Source of the DNA: Natroniella acetigena
Lineage (GTDB): Bacteria; Bacillota; Halanaerobiia; Halobacteroidales; Halobacteroidaceae
Direction: 5' to 3'
Length of the DNA: 52,417 bases
Assembly: GCF_023227745.1 (NCBI RefSeq)
Contig: NZ_JALKBX010000013.1
Coordinates: 1-52,417, forward strand
Shown here: piece after piece, positions 18,804 through 27,852 of the stretch
Layout of the letters: every line of letters starts with the position of its first letter
How positions within the stretch are numbered: the first letter of the stretch is position 1
The notes under the pieces: model-generated
What the model was told of the DNA's origin: nothing
The model's input: only the letters and a program-made list of their open reading frames with translations
The model's database searches: none
Program-made: the position numbers and the translations under genes

Positions 18804-18832
18804 ATAGTATCAAGTTAATCTTCTTTTGTCAA
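18804..18832 (-). promoter_or_regulatory. Promoter of the tetR-tolC-acrAB operon
   Basis: On the minus strand a perfect -35 TTGACA (18832-18827), a 17-base spacer and -10 TACTAT (18809-18804). It lies 43 bases upstream of the TetR start, next to the proposed operator. Confidence 0.85.
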
Positions 18833-18849
18833 TGAAAATTATAAATAAA

Positions 18850-18884
18850 AAAAGATATAGCTGGTTGAGCTAGCCATATCTTTT
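18850..18884. terminator. Hairpin terminator between divergent units
   Basis: Inverted arms AAAAGATATAGCTGG and GCTAGCCATATCTTTT (with G-U pairs) are flanked by a T-run on the minus strand. It lies behind the efflux promoter, where no intact gene would need it, and so probably belonged to a gene lost from the right-hand side. Confidence 0.6.
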
Positions 18885-18939
18885 AATCGAGTAATGACAC
18901 CCCATGTTTTAACAGTTGAAGTAACTGCCAGTGTCAATG

Positions 18940-19740
18940 AAGCAGCAAAAAAAATATGTTGATAATATCCAATTGATTGCAGGAATTTGAGATATAATGT
19001 AGAAATATATTATATCATGAATCCTGAATTATTCAATGAACCAATTTTCAAACGTATTCTTGAAAAGTCTTTCTTTAGCGTCACAACCTACTTTGTCACG
19101 TTTTTTCAATCGTATGAATGAAGATACCTTAAAGCAATTTAATGAAATCTGTAAAAGATTAAGAGCTTTTGTTTACAAGACCAAGTGTCCAAAGGTGGTG
19201 CTATTAGATTTTAATTCCACTTTACTAAAAACTTATGGTAAACAAGAAGAAAAGTTTAATTTTCACTACAGTGCCCATGGATACCATCCTTTGCTGTGTT
19301 ATGATGGTTTAACAGGTGACTTGCTAAAAGCAGAGCTTAGAGATGGTGCAGTATATACAATTTATGCAACCTCTTTTAGATGAATACTCACAAGATTATG
19401 AAGACATTTCTTTGTTTCTTAGAGGTGATAGTGATTTTGCAACACCAGATTTATTTAAACAATGTGAATGCAATGGTGTTTCCTAAAAGAGTATAAGAGC
19501 AGTTCTAGAAAATATAAGGTTGCTTCTGCAGTTAGAATAATAATAAATGATGAATCTTGAAAATTCAAAAGTTAAAACTATTAGAATAAGTTTATCTTTT
19601 CGTTGGAAAATATTAGTTGCTAAAAAAGTCATAATTCTTAAAAAAGAGTCACAAGCTGATTTTAGAGTAAATTACAGGGTCATGAATAATTCAGGTGTAC
19701 TAAAGTACTATTTTTTGATTTTTCGTTAACTGGTCTAGAA
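18940..19740 (+). pseudogene. Decayed IS1380-type transposase
   Basis: Three frames carry consecutive pieces of one transposase. From about 18965 there is NPELFNEPIFKRILEK; then LASQPTLSRFFNRM (19075 on), KVVLLDFNSTLLKTYGKQEE, and FHYSAHGYHPLLCYDGLTGD (up to 19350). After a frameshift near 19370 comes DEYSQDYEDISLFLRGDSDF and FATPDLFKQCECNG. These follow the order of the DDE catalytic region in IS1380 transposases (DxDST, YHPL, GDS). Later sequence to 19740 decays into short unreadable pieces. The copy is inactive. Terminal repeats were not identified. The open frame at 19036-19383 is only the middle of this remnant. Confidence 0.85.
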
Positions 19741-19860
19741 ACAATCATTTACATTACTATTACTTTAAAAATACTAGTTGCACTAGAAGCTTAGAATAAA
19801 TGCTATTATTTCAGAGTGTATATCTTTTGTCAACTAGAAATAAGGAGGAATTTCAATAAC

Positions 19861-21411
19861 ATGTCTCTTAATTTGCCCGATAAAAAAGGACTTAACATAT
19901 CAGATTTTAGTAGTACTATTAAAAATGATTTATGCGCTTCACTGGTAACTTTTCTAGTAGCCCTTCCTCTTTCTCTTGGAATTGCACTGGCCTCTGGAGC
20001 TCCGTTGATGGCAGGGATCATTGCTGCTATTGTCGGCGGTATTGTGGTTGGTACTCTAGGGGGCGCACCAATGCAGGTTAGCGGACCGGCCGCAGGGTTG
20101 ACCGTTATAATTTTTGGTTTTGTTCAGGAGCTTGGCTGGGGCGTTACTACTGCAATGACGGTAGGGGCCGGAATTTCGCAAGTAATTATAGGTAAGATTG
20201 GACTTGCTCCTATTGCTTTAGCAATCTCACCGTCAGTTATCCATGGAATGATGGCAGCTATTGGTATCCTCATTGCTATTTCCCAGATTCATATAGTGTT
20301 TGGGGTACAACCTGTAGGCAAAGGCATTGAAAACCTTTTTGCCATTCCAAATTCCGTCATGAATTTAAATCCGGAAGCTACATTTTTGGGAGTTTTTACA
20401 ATTATTCTTTTAATAGTTTGGTCTAAACTAAAATCCCAACGACTTCGTAACATACCTGGATCGCTGGTAGCCATTGTTGTCGCTACCGTTATCTCCATAG
20501 CCTTTGGTTTCGATGTTCCACGTGTAGATCTAGCCGGTAGCCTTATAGAATCTATTTCTCTACCGGTGTTACCAAGTGCAAATTTCGGAACTTTTGTTGC
20601 CGGCATCGTAGTGCTTACGTTAGTAGCGAGTGCCGAGTCATTGTTATCTGCCGTAGCAACGGATAAGTTGCACTCGGGGCCCCGCTGTTGCCTTGATAAA
20701 GAATTAACTGCTCAAGGAATAGCCAACACTATTTCCGGGCTGCTGGGGGGACTTCCTATTACCGGTGTCGTAGTCCGCAGTAAAGCAAATGTCTCATCAG
20801 GAGCTAAAACTCGCCTTTCGGCAATCCTCCATGGTGTTTGGTTATTAATTTTTGTAGTGTTTTTACCCGATGTAATAATTTTGGTTCCTTTGGCGTCACT
20901 GGCCGGACTATTAGTATACATCGGTATTAAGCTGGTAAACGTAAATCATATAAAAGAACTGAAGAGATACAATGAATTGGCAGTATACTCTATCACTGTT
21001 TTTGCAATCGTTGGCATTGATTTATTAGTGGGGTTGATTATCGGCTTTGCGGTTGCATTGATTCGCTTATTGCTGAAACTTACTAGACTTAACGTCAATA
21101 TTGAAAACCAGAATGATCAATGGCAGGTATCAATTACAGGTACGTTGACTTGCATTGAAGTCCCCAAGCTTACCGATCATTTAAATACTATTCCTCCCGG
21201 TAAAGAAGTAAAAATAAACCTAGCATTGAGGTATTTGGACCATTCAGGCTATGAGGCACTAAAGTCATGGCAGGAGAGTTACGAAAAAATTGGTGGTCGT
21301 GTAGTTACTGACTATCTTGTGGAAAATAAGGAGGAAGAACAAGCTAGTCAAAGCGCTCCATTAGTTGACAACTGCATAATTAAAGGTGTTTGGGCTCAAT
21401 ACAATAAATAG
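19861..21411 (+). CDS. SulP-family anion transporter (bicarbonate or sulfate permease)
   Basis: 516 residues from ATG 19861, chosen because AAGGAGG precedes it; a further upstream in-frame ATG (19816) lacks a site and would add sequence foreign to the family. About 11-12 hydrophobic membrane segments cover residues 20-400, including the family motifs LVTFLVALPLSLGIALASGAP and QVSGPAAGLTVIIFG. A short C-terminal STAS domain (about 420-516) follows. Substrate could be bicarbonate, sulfate or another anion; the sequence alone does not decide. Base composition is clearly richer in G+C than in the neighbouring genes, and an IS remnant lies directly upstream, both pointing to recent transfer. Confidence 0.9.
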   Translation: MSLNLPDKKGLNISDFSSTIKNDLCASLVTFLVALPLSLGIALASGAPLMAGIIAAIVGGIVVGTLGGAPMQVSGPAAGLTVIIFGFVQELGWGVTTAMTVGAGISQVIIGKIGLAPIALAISPSVIHGMMAAIGILIAISQIHIVFGVQPVGKGIENLFAIPNSVMNLNPEATFLGVFTIILLIVWSKLKSQRLRNIPGSLVAIVVATVISIAFGFDVPRVDLAGSLIESISLPVLPSANFGTFVAGIVVLTLVASAESLLSAVATDKLHSGPRCCLDKELTAQGIANTISGLLGGLPITGVVVRSKANVSSGAKTRLSAILHGVWLLIFVVFLPDVIILVPLASLAGLLVYIGIKLVNVNHIKELKRYNELAVYSITVFAIVGIDLLVGLIIGFAVALIRLLLKLTRLNVNIENQNDQWQVSITGTLTCIEVPKLTDHLNTIPPGKEVKINLALRYLDHSGYEALKSWQESYEKIGGRVVTDYLVENKEEEQASQSAPLVDNCIIKGVWAQYNK

Positions 21412-21493
21412 AGAATCCCGTAAATGAGGGACTGAAAAACAATTTTTAAAACAAGTTGTTCATTCATCATAACAACTCAATTATCAGTTTAAA

Positions 21494-21521
21494 TTAAGGC
21501 CCCTAAAAGTAGGGGCCTTAA
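21494..21521. terminator. Bidirectional terminator after SulP and DUF1540 genes
   Basis: Arms TTAAGGCCCCT and AGGGGCCTTAA form a perfect 11-bp stem with a six-base loop. It lies between the convergent SulP gene and the small DUF1540 gene. Confidence 0.9.
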
Positions 21522-21530
21522 TTTAGCTGA

Positions 21531-21695
21531 TTACTCTATTACCTTTCCTTTTGTCATAAAAGTTTCACAAGCAGTATCCTTTGAGTTACTAATCATATGA
21601 TCTTTCACGTTAGGATTAATTTCAATAGTTGATGCTTGACAAATATCACTAGAATTATACTGACATTCTTCTACAGTGCACTTGATGTTAGACAT
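21531..21695 (-). CDS. DUF1540-type small cysteine protein
   Basis: 54 residues. Cysteines at 6, 11, 19 and 43 are spaced as in DUF1540: CTVEEC, then YNSSDIC, then DTACETF near the end. DUF1540 proteins are small probable metal binders common in clostridia and relatives; no function is established. The SD GGAGGTGG sits 7 bases before the ATG, and a terminator follows, so it is a complete single-gene unit. It lies between the SulP gene and the membrane-nuclease gene. Confidence 0.85.
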   Translation of the reverse strand: MSNIKCTVEECQYNSSDICQASTIEINPNVKDHMISNSKDTACETFMTKGKVIE

Positions 21696-21849
21696 TATAT
21701 CCACCTCCCCTTTCTTTTAGCTCATAGATATCTTTCCCAACAAATGATTATTTATTCAAAACCATTATTTCTGAAAACCTAATTAATTTCTAATATCTTG
21801 CCCCTTAACTGACCTCACAAACTTCTCTAACAACATCCATCACTTCCCA

Positions 21850-22917
21850 TTAATAATCAGGTTGGAGTAATGCAATCTGGTACTTCTTTAATTGATTGAT
21901 CAACTGCTCTAACTTCCTATTCTTAAAGTAATTAATTCCTACAAGTACCCCTCCAAATAAAACTCCAACAACTATCCCAGCAGAACTACCCCATAACCAG
22001 ATTGCTAAACTACTGCTAGCCACACCTGCCAAGGAAATACCAAGATTAACTGAAGCTGCTTTAAAGGATTGCCATTTAGTACCGCCAGTTCTTCTGACCC
22101 GATAGAAGATATAAAGACTACTGGCAATAGAAGTTCCTGCACCAATCCCAAAGATATAGCTCAAGCTAGATATATTCGAACCAAAAAATGAAGTGAGTAC
22201 CGCTCCAGTCAACCTACCTCCTGTATATCCTACTGTACCGATCACTGCCCCTTCCATCCCCTGCTCAAATCTATCCTGCCATTCCAACTCTTGATTAAAT
22301 AATGATAATGTAAAAGCAATCCCAAAACCCAACAGTGCCGCTTGACCAAATCTAACTATCTCGCCTTTAATTATCTGTCGTCGCATTAAGGCTTCACGAT
22401 TATAGAGATCTCCTGTCGTTGAATTTCGCCAATCCCTACCATGTGCTTCAAAATGTTCACTCCTAGTCAAAAAATCTATATTATCTGGAGCAGCTTGCAG
22501 TTCAGGGTGTTCAGCTACACTATTAATATGATGCCCTTCCATTCCTCTAACTCTACCTGCTGATAATAACTCCTGCTGTTGAGAAGCAGTCCACTCCCGC
22601 GTCCCACTTCCTCCTAACTCCAAGAGGGCTTGTTCATAATCCCAAGCTAAATTGACTCCACTCTGTCTTAAACTGACATCCCCCGCTGATAGCTGATTAA
22701 CCTGACTCTGTAGTCCAGCCCGTTGGCTATCCAACCGATTCAATGTAGTAGTAAAGTTATGAGCTAACTGGCTACTTTGAACAGCCAATCCACCCAAGAT
22801 TGGCCCGGCTGCTCCCAGTCCAGCAAAGAGCCTATAATTAAGGTTCTTTAACTTACCAGCAACCCTCCGCTTACTCCTCCGCCGTAAATACTTATTCTTA
22901 ATTGCTTTAATACTCAT
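21850..22917 (-). CDS. Multi-pass membrane protein with GHH/HNH-type nuclease motif
   Basis: 355 residues from ATG 22917 (GGGGTG five bases upstream). Residues 1-25 are very basic. One hydrophobic segment (about 30-48) precedes a helical region. Residues about 125-180 hold an HNH/Endo VII-like motif: MEGHHINSV, then PDNIDFLTRSEHFEAHGRDWRN, matching the GHH nuclease-toxin pattern. After it come about five to six hydrophobic segments (190-345), including GAVIGTVGYTGG and SLAIWLWGSSAGIVVGVLFGG. The nuclease is therefore fixed to a membrane, which is unusual. It is the last gene of the helicase-dynamin operon. A decayed second copy lies at 35385-35571. Nuclease activity and side of the membrane are inferred. 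Confidence 0.8.
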   Translation of the reverse strand: MSIKAIKNKYLRRRSKRRVAGKLKNLNYRLFAGLGAAGPILGGLAVQSSQLAHNFTTTLNRLDSQRAGLQSQVNQLSAGDVSLRQSGVNLAWDYEQALLELGGSGTREWTASQQQELLSAGRVRGMEGHHINSVAEHPELQAAPDNIDFLTRSEHFEAHGRDWRNSTTGDLYNREALMRRQIIKGEIVRFGQAALLGFGIAFTLSLFNQELEWQDRFEQGMEGAVIGTVGYTGGRLTGAVLTSFFGSNISSLSYIFGIGAGTSIASSLYIFYRVRRTGGTKWQSFKAASVNLGISLAGVASSSLAIWLWGSSAGIVVGVLFGGVLVGINYFKNRKLEQLINQLKKYQIALLQPDY

Positions 22918-22921
22918 CAAC

Positions 22922-23854
22922 TCACCCCACTAGATCCTTTCGAGTAGTAGTCATCACCTTAGTCAGTTCAAACTTCTTCTCATCTGAGATAAGAGTAAAG
23001 ATATAATTATAGACATGATTGAAATAGGTCAGAGCCTCAGAGGTTAAATACTCAGTATTGACAGTCGCTAAATCATCTTTAACCAATTCAATTATATCCT
23101 TTTTACCTTTCTTATAATCCTTTTCATGATTACTGACTTCAGTAAAGATATTATTGATTCTAGTTACAACCTCTTGATTGTACTGTTGATAATTATTCTG
23201 ATTTAAGTTTTCACCTTTACTTACAGCTAACCTCTCAAAAGACTTCTGTAAGTCTTTATAGCACTTGTTATCATCAGCAGTAAAGAATTCAAATTCTAAC
23301 CTTTCCTCTATCCTTGTCGCTTCCTCTAAAATCTCTCTAATCTCACTTTCTCCATCTACTTCCTCTAACTTCTCAACTAACTCCTGTAATTGCTTAAGAA
23401 GTTTCTGATTTCTAGCTCTAATCTCTTCTTGGCCTTCTCTTCCTAGCTCCTCTCTAATCCCTTCTAACTTTTCCTGATAATCCTCTATCAGATTAAAATC
23501 ATTCAGTTCAGCATACTCGCTAAAGGTAAATAGAGCTTCAAATGCTTCAGCTAAGTAACTTCTCTGCTGCTCTTGCTCAGAGCTACTATCTATTTTTTCC
23601 AGTACATAATCTATATATTCCGTAAAGACACTTCGGTTAGCAGGCTGATGAATAAAGGCATTCTTCAAGACCATCCGAGCTAATAGATCATTCCCTTCCT
23701 TCTTAAACTGATCTGATCTTCTATGGTAGGATTTTAGATTAACTTCACCTAATTGATCTCCTAGATAATAACCCATCTTCTTATTAACTTTAAATATATA
23801 TATAACTAAAAAGAAACTTAATATTAAGTTTAAAATCAGTAATAAAATTAGCAT
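22922..23854 (-). CDS. Membrane-anchored coiled-coil protein
   Basis: 310 residues, no recognised family. Residues 1-23 form a hydrophobic N-terminal helix followed by KVNKK, so the protein is most likely tethered by its N-terminus with the bulk in the cytoplasm. The remainder is Glu/Leu-rich and helical, with likely coiled coil at about 115-185. It ends 4 bases before the membrane-nuclease start, so the two are coupled and may act together at the membrane. Confidence 0.78.
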   Translation of the reverse strand: MLILLLILNLILSFFLVIYIFKVNKKMGYYLGDQLGEVNLKSYHRRSDQFKKEGNDLLARMVLKNAFIHQPANRSVFTEYIDYVLEKIDSSSEQEQQRSYLAEAFEALFTFSEYAELNDFNLIEDYQEKLEGIREELGREGQEEIRARNQKLLKQLQELVEKLEEVDGESEIREILEEATRIEERLEFEFFTADDNKCYKDLQKSFERLAVSKGENLNQNNYQQYNQEVVTRINNIFTEVSNHEKDYKKGKKDIIELVKDDLATVNTEYLTSEALTYFNHVYNYIFTLISDEKKFELTKVMTTTRKDLVG

Positions 23855-23874
23855 CTTACCACTCCAGCTCTACT

Positions 23875-24072
23875 TTAAATTTTATATTCATCTATAATTA
23901 AGGCATAATTATTTAATAAGTCATTTTCTAAGTTTTTAACTATCAATTCTAAAGATAGTTTTGAAAAAAGGTGTAATTTTAAACAATTGAAATTTATCAT
24001 CAGCAATGTACTCTTACTACTAAAATAAATTTTATCCAATAAATAACTTATAAAATTAATTATCAAGCTCAA
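23875..24072 (-). CDS. Possible small hydrophobic protein between dynamin and coiled-coil genes
   Basis: A 65-residue frame from TTG 24072 overlaps the end of the dynamin gene by 17 bases and fills the otherwise empty gap 23855-24055. It reads as amphipathic, with several hydrophobic stretches. No clear SD lies before the TTG. It could be a real coupled product, the decayed end of a former gene, or chance. Kept at low confidence because the gap is unusual for this tight operon. Confidence 0.3.
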   Translation of the reverse strand: MSLIINFISYLLDKIYFSSKSTLLMINFNCLKLHLFSKLSLELIVKNLENDLLNNYALIIDEYKI

Positions 24073-25855
24073 ATTCTGCTAATAACGAATTTCCTCTCTT
24101 TATATGTTCTTTTATATCAAAAATCAATTGATCTAATTCTTTACTTGATAATCCTGCAGAAATCTTTTTTGCAAATTTTTCTTTTATCTCTGTACAAACC
24201 TTATCGTTTTCTTCATCAATACTAGGTAAAACCTCACCTTCAATCCACTCATCCTTAAGCCTTCTCTTTAAACCATTAATTTTAGCATATAAATCCCTCT
24301 TTATCTCTTTATTATTCTTATCTTTATTCAATAATTTATAACCAGCAAAAAGTGCACCTCCACCAATAGCCAATGGTGGTACAATAGCTCCGATAGCATA
24401 TCCTAGAGTTACAGATGCTGCCGCTGGACCTAAAAAAGCTGAATATGCAGCCATACCTAAACCTCCTATCCCAGCAATAGCAGCACCTTCACCTACACCA
24501 CTCCAGATATTAAAATCTGATTGAAAGAATAGCTCATCATCTCTATTCTCTATTAACAATCTCTTATGTTTAGTTGCTAATTGCTTAAATTCACTACTTA
24601 ACTTTTCATCCATCTCTTGTGTAACTTTATTCCATTCTTTTTTGATATTTCTTTCTAGCCTCGATTCCATTTTACTCCACCAAGATTTAACAGCATCTTC
24701 ATTGAAGTATTCTCTCATAGTATCTTTTATATCTTCTTGAGTTACATCCTTAGAGAATAACGATAATTTATCTGCTAAACTTAAAATCTTTCTTCTTTCC
24801 TCTTCAAATAATTCATTATTAAATTTATTTAAGATTAATAACTCTAGATTATTTACTATTCGTAACTTCTCCTTTTCAAGATCCTTTGTATACTCATCTA
24901 TCTTCTCCTTAACAAAGTCAATCTTATCAATATACATCTCATTAAATTTAATATAATGACGTAGATTGGCTTGACTAGAAGATGCAATACTATCATTATG
25001 TATCTCTTCTGATTTCACTTCTATCTCTTCTCGTAAATAGTCTAATAGATCTGTTAGCCCGCTCTCCTTAAGAAGTTTTTGATTATCATTCTTTCTAGCT
25101 TCAAAGGCTTTTAAACCACTAGTCATAAAAATATCTCTCAAATAAAGACCAAGGTTTCTCTGAATATACTGTTTTATTCTCCTAGGATCAGCCTCTATTT
25201 CATCGATCCGATTAATAATTCCAATAACAGGTTTACCTAATCTAGCTACATTTGCTAACTCTTCTTTAACATCACTTTGGCCCAAATGATTAGCATTAAA
25301 AACCCAAAGAACAACATCAGATTCTTGAATGAAATTTTTAGTCTTAGCTACATTAGATTCAGTAATAGTAGATAAACCAGGGGTATCTACTAAATGAAAT
25401 TCATTTAATGACTCCATTGGAATACCTATAGATGATAGAATATCCTCTTCGAAGAATTCTTCTTCCCCTTGATGATCTATTAATATCTGATTTATCTCAT
25501 CAATCATGCCAACTTCCTCTAACTCCCCCCCTTTATAGATTGCAGCTTTTTCTTTAGGTGAGTAATGTATGTCTGTTATTGTGGCAGTAGCTTCTAATAC
25601 ATCGACGGGACATACTTCATCCCCAATAATAGCATTTAATAATGTCGACTTTCCAGCCTTTACTTCTCCCATAACAACTACATTCATAGGAGCCTTTAAC
25701 TTATCCTTCAAAACAGTTATTTGTTCTTTATATTTATTAATAGTATCTTCTATATTTAGATCATCACCATACTCCTCTATATCTAAGTTAATATTATATA
25801 AAGGTGAATCATCAATATAATCTTGAGATTGATTTAAAAGATCTACTAAATTCAT
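24056..25855 (-). CDS. Dynamin-like GTPase, first of a tandem pair
   Basis: 599 residues. G1 is VMGEVKAGKSTLLNAIIG (about 61-78), G2 threonine in EATATITDI, G3 DTPGLS and G4 NRIDE. Coiled helical stalk segments flank a strongly hydrophobic paddle or hairpin at about 455-510 (GLGMAAYSAFLGPAAAS, then AIGAIVPPLAIGGGALFAG). Long C-terminal helix follows. This is the layout of bacterial dynamin-like proteins, which bind and remodel membranes in a GTP-dependent way and often come as two different adjacent genes. The stop of the second dynamin gene lies 6 bases upstream. Role in membrane surveillance or fusion is inferred from family. Confidence 0.9.
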   Translation of the reverse strand: MNLVDLLNQSQDYIDDSPLYNINLDIEEYGDDLNIEDTINKYKEQITVLKDKLKAPMNVVVMGEVKAGKSTLLNAIIGDEVCPVDVLEATATITDIHYSPKEKAAIYKGGELEEVGMIDEINQILIDHQGEEEFFEEDILSSIGIPMESLNEFHLVDTPGLSTITESNVAKTKNFIQESDVVLWVFNANHLGQSDVKEELANVARLGKPVIGIINRIDEIEADPRRIKQYIQRNLGLYLRDIFMTSGLKAFEARKNDNQKLLKESGLTDLLDYLREEIEVKSEEIHNDSIASSSQANLRHYIKFNEMYIDKIDFVKEKIDEYTKDLEKEKLRIVNNLELLILNKFNNELFEEERRKILSLADKLSLFSKDVTQEDIKDTMREYFNEDAVKSWWSKMESRLERNIKKEWNKVTQEMDEKLSSEFKQLATKHKRLLIENRDDELFFQSDFNIWSGVGEGAAIAGIGGLGMAAYSAFLGPAAASVTLGYAIGAIVPPLAIGGGALFAGYKLLNKDKNNKEIKRDLYAKINGLKRRLKDEWIEGEVLPSIDEENDKVCTEIKEKFAKKISAGLSSKELDQLIFDIKEHIKRGNSLLAEFELDN

Positions 25856-25861
25856 AAATAA

Positions 25862-27841
25862 TCACCCTTTCTTTATTAATTCTAGCATATCCACTTCTAA
25901 ATTTAGCCTTGCCCTTTCTAAGAACTTTATTTGATTTAACTTAGTAATTATTTTTTTATAGTCTTTAGATGGACCATGTAATGCAGCAAAACTCTCTTCT
26001 CTTACCTTGGTAGCCTTTTTAGAGATGTTCACAAAATCACGATCTATATCCTGATTAACCCTAATTCTAATACTGTTAATACTCTCATTAAGCTTTGCTC
26101 TTAACTTCTTCTTTAACTTGGGTAATTTAAACTTAACTACAGCCCATTTAACTAACCCTAGAGAATTAGCCACAAGACCTAAAACTATCCCAACTGGCCC
26201 TAGCAAAAAACCTCCAGCCACTATAGCACTAATGCTTCCTAAAGTAGAATCTTTAGACATATTAATATTATTTAATTCCCACTTTTTATTATAATCATGA
26301 GCAAACTCACGGGTAATCAAGGTAGAATTTTTATTAATATGCTTGAATTCTGAAAATTTTGCTTCTCTAATCATCTTCTGTAAGATAAGGTTACTTGACT
26401 TATTATACCTTCTATGAAAACTATTTAACTCACCGGTTATATGATCTTCAAGAAAAATATCATTCCTTACAAACCTTTCACACTTATCTTGATTACTTTC
26501 ATCGTAATCAAATAATTTTTCTGCATAAGACTCTATATTCATTAAAACCTTATTTTTATAATTTTTTAAGATATCTTCTAATATATTTTTCATCTTTTCT
26601 TTTTCTTGATTAATACACTTCCTTAATTCTTTCTTTAATTTCTTTCTTTTTTTCTCATCCTCTTCTAATCTATATTTATAGCCTATTATAACTTCCTTAA
26701 TATCTCTTAAATACCCCTTTAACCCATTTAACTTACTTTCACTCTGTATTCTTGATGCTTTACGCAGAAAATAACTATCTATACTCCTTCTCAAATCAGA
26801 AAATCCACTCTTTTTATATAAAGAATAATCATTTTGCTCCAATCCATCTATAGCTTCTTTAGCAGAAACTGGAACAATATCATAAAAATAACCATCAAAT
26901 ATTTCTTTAGCTTGTTTAATAACCCGCTTTACATTCTCTGGATTATTCTTACGTACAAGGTCTATTCTATTTAAGATTCCAATTACATTATCTACTTTTC
27001 CACCAATCTTATCTAAGGCTTTATCCAACTCATCTAATAACTTTTTAGGCTGTTGTGAGGCTAAAGTTGTTGCATCAAGCATCCATAAAACACCATCAGC
27101 TTTATGATAATACTCTCTTAAATCTTCTTGAGTTTCATCCTCTGCACTCTCTTGCCACAAGCCAGGAGTATCTACTACTCGAAATTTATTCAATAATGAA
27201 TTGTTATCAACTTGGCAAGGCCAGTGTACCTCTACGATATCTGATTTATACAACTCTTTTTTAGTTAACTTCTCCCGCAACTCTTCTTTAGCTTCTATTG
27301 TATCTAACTCTTTACTTAACTTATAGAATTTATCATCTATTTTAAACTCTGACTCTTCTCTCTTTCTTTCTTCATTTGCTATATAACTTTTAGCTTCTTT
27401 GCGAGTATACTTCTTGCTACTACCATCTCTAAAGATAATTTCTACCAAATCCCCTGAATTTGAAGCTTCAAAAATATCAATTTTCCAAGTCTTTGGCAGT
27501 TCATCAACCTCAGCAACCCTTTTTCCTACCAAAGCATTAACCAGGGTTGATTTTCCATACTTACCCATACCTATAGCAAAAATTAAAAAAGGTTCTTCTA
27601 ATTTCTCCCCTAAAACATACATCTGATTGGCCTTCTCTTCAATTTCATCAATACAAAGTTCTAAGAGCTTAGGTCTAGAAGAAAAACGTATTTCTTTAAT
27701 ACTCTTTAAAATCTCATCACTATAATAATATATCTTCTCTTGTAAAGACTCTTTTATAACTGTATCCCTCTTTTTTACTACCCTATGAAAGAAATTAAGC
27801 ATCATCTCTTCAGTTTTTGTATTATTTATTTCCATTGTCAT
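25862..27841 (-). CDS. Dynamin-like GTPase, second of a tandem pair
   Basis: 659 residues. G1 is IGMGKYGKSTLVNALVG (about 87-103), G3 VVDTPGLW and G4 LNRIDLV, with helical stalk regions on both sides. A hydrophobic hairpin at about 525-570 (AIVAGGFLLGPVGIVLGLVA) is the expected membrane-insertion paddle. It is clearly related to, but divergent from, the next gene, so the two probably form heteromers as in other paired bacterial dynamins. ATG 27841 follows a GGTGAT site. The coiled-coil gene ends 12 bases upstream. Confidence 0.9.
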   Translation of the reverse strand: MTMEINNTKTEEMMLNFFHRVVKKRDTVIKESLQEKIYYYSDEILKSIKEIRFSSRPKLLELCIDEIEEKANQMYVLGEKLEEPFLIFAIGMGKYGKSTLVNALVGKRVAEVDELPKTWKIDIFEASNSGDLVEIIFRDGSSKKYTRKEAKSYIANEERKREESEFKIDDKFYKLSKELDTIEAKEELREKLTKKELYKSDIVEVHWPCQVDNNSLLNKFRVVDTPGLWQESAEDETQEDLREYYHKADGVLWMLDATTLASQQPKKLLDELDKALDKIGGKVDNVIGILNRIDLVRKNNPENVKRVIKQAKEIFDGYFYDIVPVSAKEAIDGLEQNDYSLYKKSGFSDLRRSIDSYFLRKASRIQSESKLNGLKGYLRDIKEVIIGYKYRLEEDEKKRKKLKKELRKCINQEKEKMKNILEDILKNYKNKVLMNIESYAEKLFDYDESNQDKCERFVRNDIFLEDHITGELNSFHRRYNKSSNLILQKMIREAKFSEFKHINKNSTLITREFAHDYNKKWELNNINMSKDSTLGSISAIVAGGFLLGPVGIVLGLVANSLGLVKWAVVKFKLPKLKKKLRAKLNESINSIRIRVNQDIDRDFVNISKKATKVREESFAALHGPSKDYKKIITKLNQIKFLERARLNLEVDMLELIKKG

Positions 27842-27852
27842 AATATCACCAC

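Noticed and set aside
19547..19729. 60-codon frame on the plus strand
   Set aside because: It lies in the decayed tail of the transposase remnant and has no protein-like features.
19816..19860. Upstream ATG for the SulP gene
   Set aside because: AAGGAGG lies downstream of it and in front of ATG 19861; the extra 15 residues do not resemble the family.
20289..20921. Minus-strand frames of 105 and 69 codons
   Set aside because: They are antisense to the SulP gene and only exist because its G+C-richer codons lack reverse stops.
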